DNA from: Mytilus trossulus
Lineage: Eukaryota; Mollusca; Bivalvia; Mytilida; Mytilidae
Reading direction: 5' to 3'
DNA: 64,000 bases
NCBI RefSeq assembly: GCF_036588685.1
Contig: NC_086386.1
Coordinates: forward strand, 70,802,682-70,866,681
Shown: positions 61,430-64,000 of the stretch, one piece after another
Position numbering within the stretch: the first letter of the stretch is position 1
How the letters are laid out: each line of letters starts with the position of its first letter
The notes under the pieces: generated by a model
The model's database searches: none
Told to the model about the DNA's origin: nothing
The model's input: the letters and a program-made list of their open reading frames with translations, nothing else
Translations under genes and position numbers: made by a program

Positions 61430-64000
61430 GTAAGTAGGTTACTTTATTAATTATTTTGGAAATATTGAAATTGCTTATATTGTACTCATCAATATATATA
61501 CTTACATGCGAGATGGTTATAAGTATAAGGTTCTAATAGACATTTGCTTTTGTCAGAAATCTTATAATCTCTCGGACGGGTAAATTCAAAATTTCTGCTT
61601 GAGAAAATTCCGTGCATGGTATATACAAAACTTTTGAAATAAAATATTTCGAAAAATATGCGCTTTATATTTTCCTGTCATACAAGTCCAATTTTTTTTT
61701 TTTTTTTGCATAGTCATGTGTTAAATTTAAGTAGCATTTTTCTACACTTAATTTACAATATATACAATTATATAAGAAAATCTAACGATTGGAAATTTAA
61801 TTTTCGACTAACAGTCCAACAATAAACTTTCAGAATTAAAGAATGTTTTTGATTTATATGATTGAAAAGCAGTACTCTTGGACAATACCATCTTTATGCT
61901 TATAGATAGTACAAAATTTTTCCAAACAAATTTGTTTGATAAAAAAAAGTATATATACTTATGATTGCCAATAAGACAATTCTCCACAAGAGACCAAATG
62001 TCGTAAAAATTGCGTTCTCTCTTAATTGGTAAAGACATCCAAACATTCAACAGACTTTTAGATTTTTACGATAAACATTATCAAAAAATGTTAAAGACAA
62101 CATTTTGAAATAGATATTTTAACCAAGACAGGAAACTAATAGACCCACTTCAGAAGCACTGTGTTTTTATCATGCAATACATTTTAGCGAGGTACCAATT
62201 TATCAAAAATTTCATAATCTCAAATTATCTTATAATGCATAAGAAACTCCTACTTAACGTAATGAATTCCACTTATCTTTTATGACATTTTAAATTAATA
62301 TCCATATTTATTAATCGTCCATTTTAAATGGAAATAAAATTTAGGGAGTATGATTCAAATACAAAATTGATTATCAAAAGTAGTTCACGAAGTGCTCATG
62401 GACGAAGAAAATTTTAGGGAGAATGATATTTATGATTAAATTGGTTCACGAAGTGTTCATGGACGAAGAAAGTTTTAGGGAGATTCTCAGAATGATATTT
62501 ATGATAAAATTGGTTTACGAAGTGCAAACGGTACATTTCAATACCTACTAGTTTCTTTTCAATTATTTTTTCTCATCTTTATTTACTTCTGACCGGGTTC
62601 AGATCTAAATAGATTGTTAAGGCATCAGTCCTGTCTATATTTGAAAACCTCTTTCGGTTTTGTATGTCTAAGATTGCTGTCTCATTAGAATTCACCCATA
62701 TTAGTTCTATTACTCATATGTGGATGCAGTATCATTTTGTACTTGAACTTTTATTGTCATCTTTCAATATTATATATCTGATTAAATTTCAAATATACAT
62801 ACACTGGTCGTGCAAATGTAGTACCGTATGTCCGTAAAATAAACCCATACAAACCTAAAAGGTTATTTGCAGAAAAGTATAATAAAACATTTGTTTTCGC
62901 ATTTTTCATTGATCTTCAAGTTCATTTTGAAAATCACATTGAAAGTATTTATAACCGTTAGAAAAATGAATTTGTAAAAAATCACAACTATATAATTCGT
63001 TTGCAAATTAAACTTTCATTTATGAATTAAATTCTTGAAAAATCCTCAAGTATGTTTGAAATTTGTTTACACTCCTAAACGCAAAACTTTTGAAATGCCT
63101 GGTGCGACCCCTCACGTATATTTGCCCTGACCCCTTTTAACCGAAGTAAGATTTTATAAGTAGTTAATAACAGGGGCTTATCAGACATTCGTATGCATGA
63201 TGTAGCAAGATTAGCGATGTAGATAGTTGTATTTACTACAACCCGAGGTGTTTACTTACAAATATTTCTTATTAATGTGTAAATAGATACAAATAATCAC
63301 CAAAAACAAAGAATTTACAATGGTATGATATAACGGACTATAAATGCTGTTCTTGCACTTTTACTTCGTATTGTTTTTCGCTTTGAAGAGAAATGTTTTT
63401 CTGAGATCACTTGAAAACCAACACAAAAAATTGATATAAAAAAAAAGTTTGACTGTTATTCGGACATAAGGTTCACGGATTCTATGATTTTATAGATTGA
63501 TAATAAATATAAACAGAAACAAACAAACAAACACACATTTATTTCTCTATCTATCTAAAGAAGTAGAACACAAAACAAGTTGTTCTCGTATCTGATTTAG
63601 ACTATAATATATAACAGAAATTAAATTCAAAACATTCATACAAGTTATACATGTATCGACAATATTATAGTTATTGATAATATAAACAGTATTATAAAAG
63701 AAATGTAGTGACAACAAAAGCAAGTGTAGTTCAGAATTGTTCAATGGTATCAAAATTATCTTTAATGCAACATTTTATAATTGCTTTCTGTGGAATGCAC
63801 CAGAGACCAAAGAGCCGTTCAATTTTATTTCTTATTTATTTGTGACATACTTAAAAGATTAAACAAAAGTAATAAAAATAAAAACGAATTGAGATATTCT
63901 TTTAAATTCTCTCACATTATTTACTCTTCCGTTTTAATGTGAACTGTCATCGTTTTATAAGAGCATTTTAACATTCCAATGCCCAGTAATGGCCGTCAAA
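61430..64000 (+). other. Hand intron 1 to the right edge
   Basis: The conserved Hand C-terminal exon (with a GWPQ-type segment) is not found here, so it lies beyond the window. The interval is AT-rich and includes the tandem repeat at 62375-62520 and a fragment of the 190-bp dispersed family near 61960-62010. Confidence 0.6.
62375..62525 (+). repeat. Three-copy ~60-bp tandem repeat
   Basis: Copies share gttcacgaagtg, catggacgaagaaa and ttttagggaga; the third is truncated after ggtttacgaagtgc. It lies in the Hand intron. Confidence 0.75.

Overview
This is a 64-kb piece of an AT-rich animal nuclear genome with large introns, GT-AG spliced genes and many dispersed repeats. The repeat families (foldback MITEs, a hairpin-headed 1.8-kb element, short repeats containing 'ttggcaatcataccacatct'-type cores) and the protein sequences suggest a bivalve mollusc, probably mussel-like. 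The species is an inference; the protein assignments rest on recognisable domains.

Left part (1-17,075, minus strand): DNAJA3/Tid1, a mitochondrial Hsp40 co-chaperone. Eleven coding exon positions are visible, from the presequence exon at 16,919-17,075 down to 561-655; the C-terminal end lies beyond the left edge. One position is occupied by two tandem exons of equal length and phase (2,607-2,671 and 2,718-2,782), which look mutually exclusive. Intron 1 carries an intact-looking 6.1-kb LTR retrotransposon (8,878-15,011) with LTRs identical by eye, a tRNA-Pro-type primer site, heat-shock-element-like motifs in the LTR and one 1,587-codon gag-pol ORF. Its domain order is gag-protease-integrase-RT-RNase H, i.e. 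Ty3/Gypsy-type sequences in Ty1/Copia order, as in the Gmr1 group, and its gag has a SCAN-like capsid region.

Middle part (18,501-43,723, plus strand): a complete coronin-7 (CORO7/POD1) gene in 26 coding exons, 966 residues, with two beta-propellers, a Ser/Thr/Pro/Lys linker and an acidic C-terminal tail. It is divergent from DNAJA3 with about 1.4 kb between start codons, the arrangement I recall for human CORO7 and DNAJA3. Two of its exons have had their 3' ends, including the 5' splice site, tandemly duplicated into the following intron: exon 2 (35 extra 76-bp copies, 20,361-23,035) and exon 16 (two extra ~133-bp copies).

Right part (45.2-64 kb): a gene-poor, repeat-containing interval of about 15 kb, then the first coding exon of a Hand-family bHLH transcription factor (60,875-61,429, plus) with a plausible TATA and CCAAT promoter. 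The rest of Hand lies beyond the right edge.

DNAJA3 acts in mitochondrial protein folding, coronin-7 in actin/Golgi trafficking and Hand in developmental transcription. Nothing suggests a shared pathway; the notable feature is the conserved divergent DNAJA3/CORO7 pair and the unusual exon/splice-site duplications.
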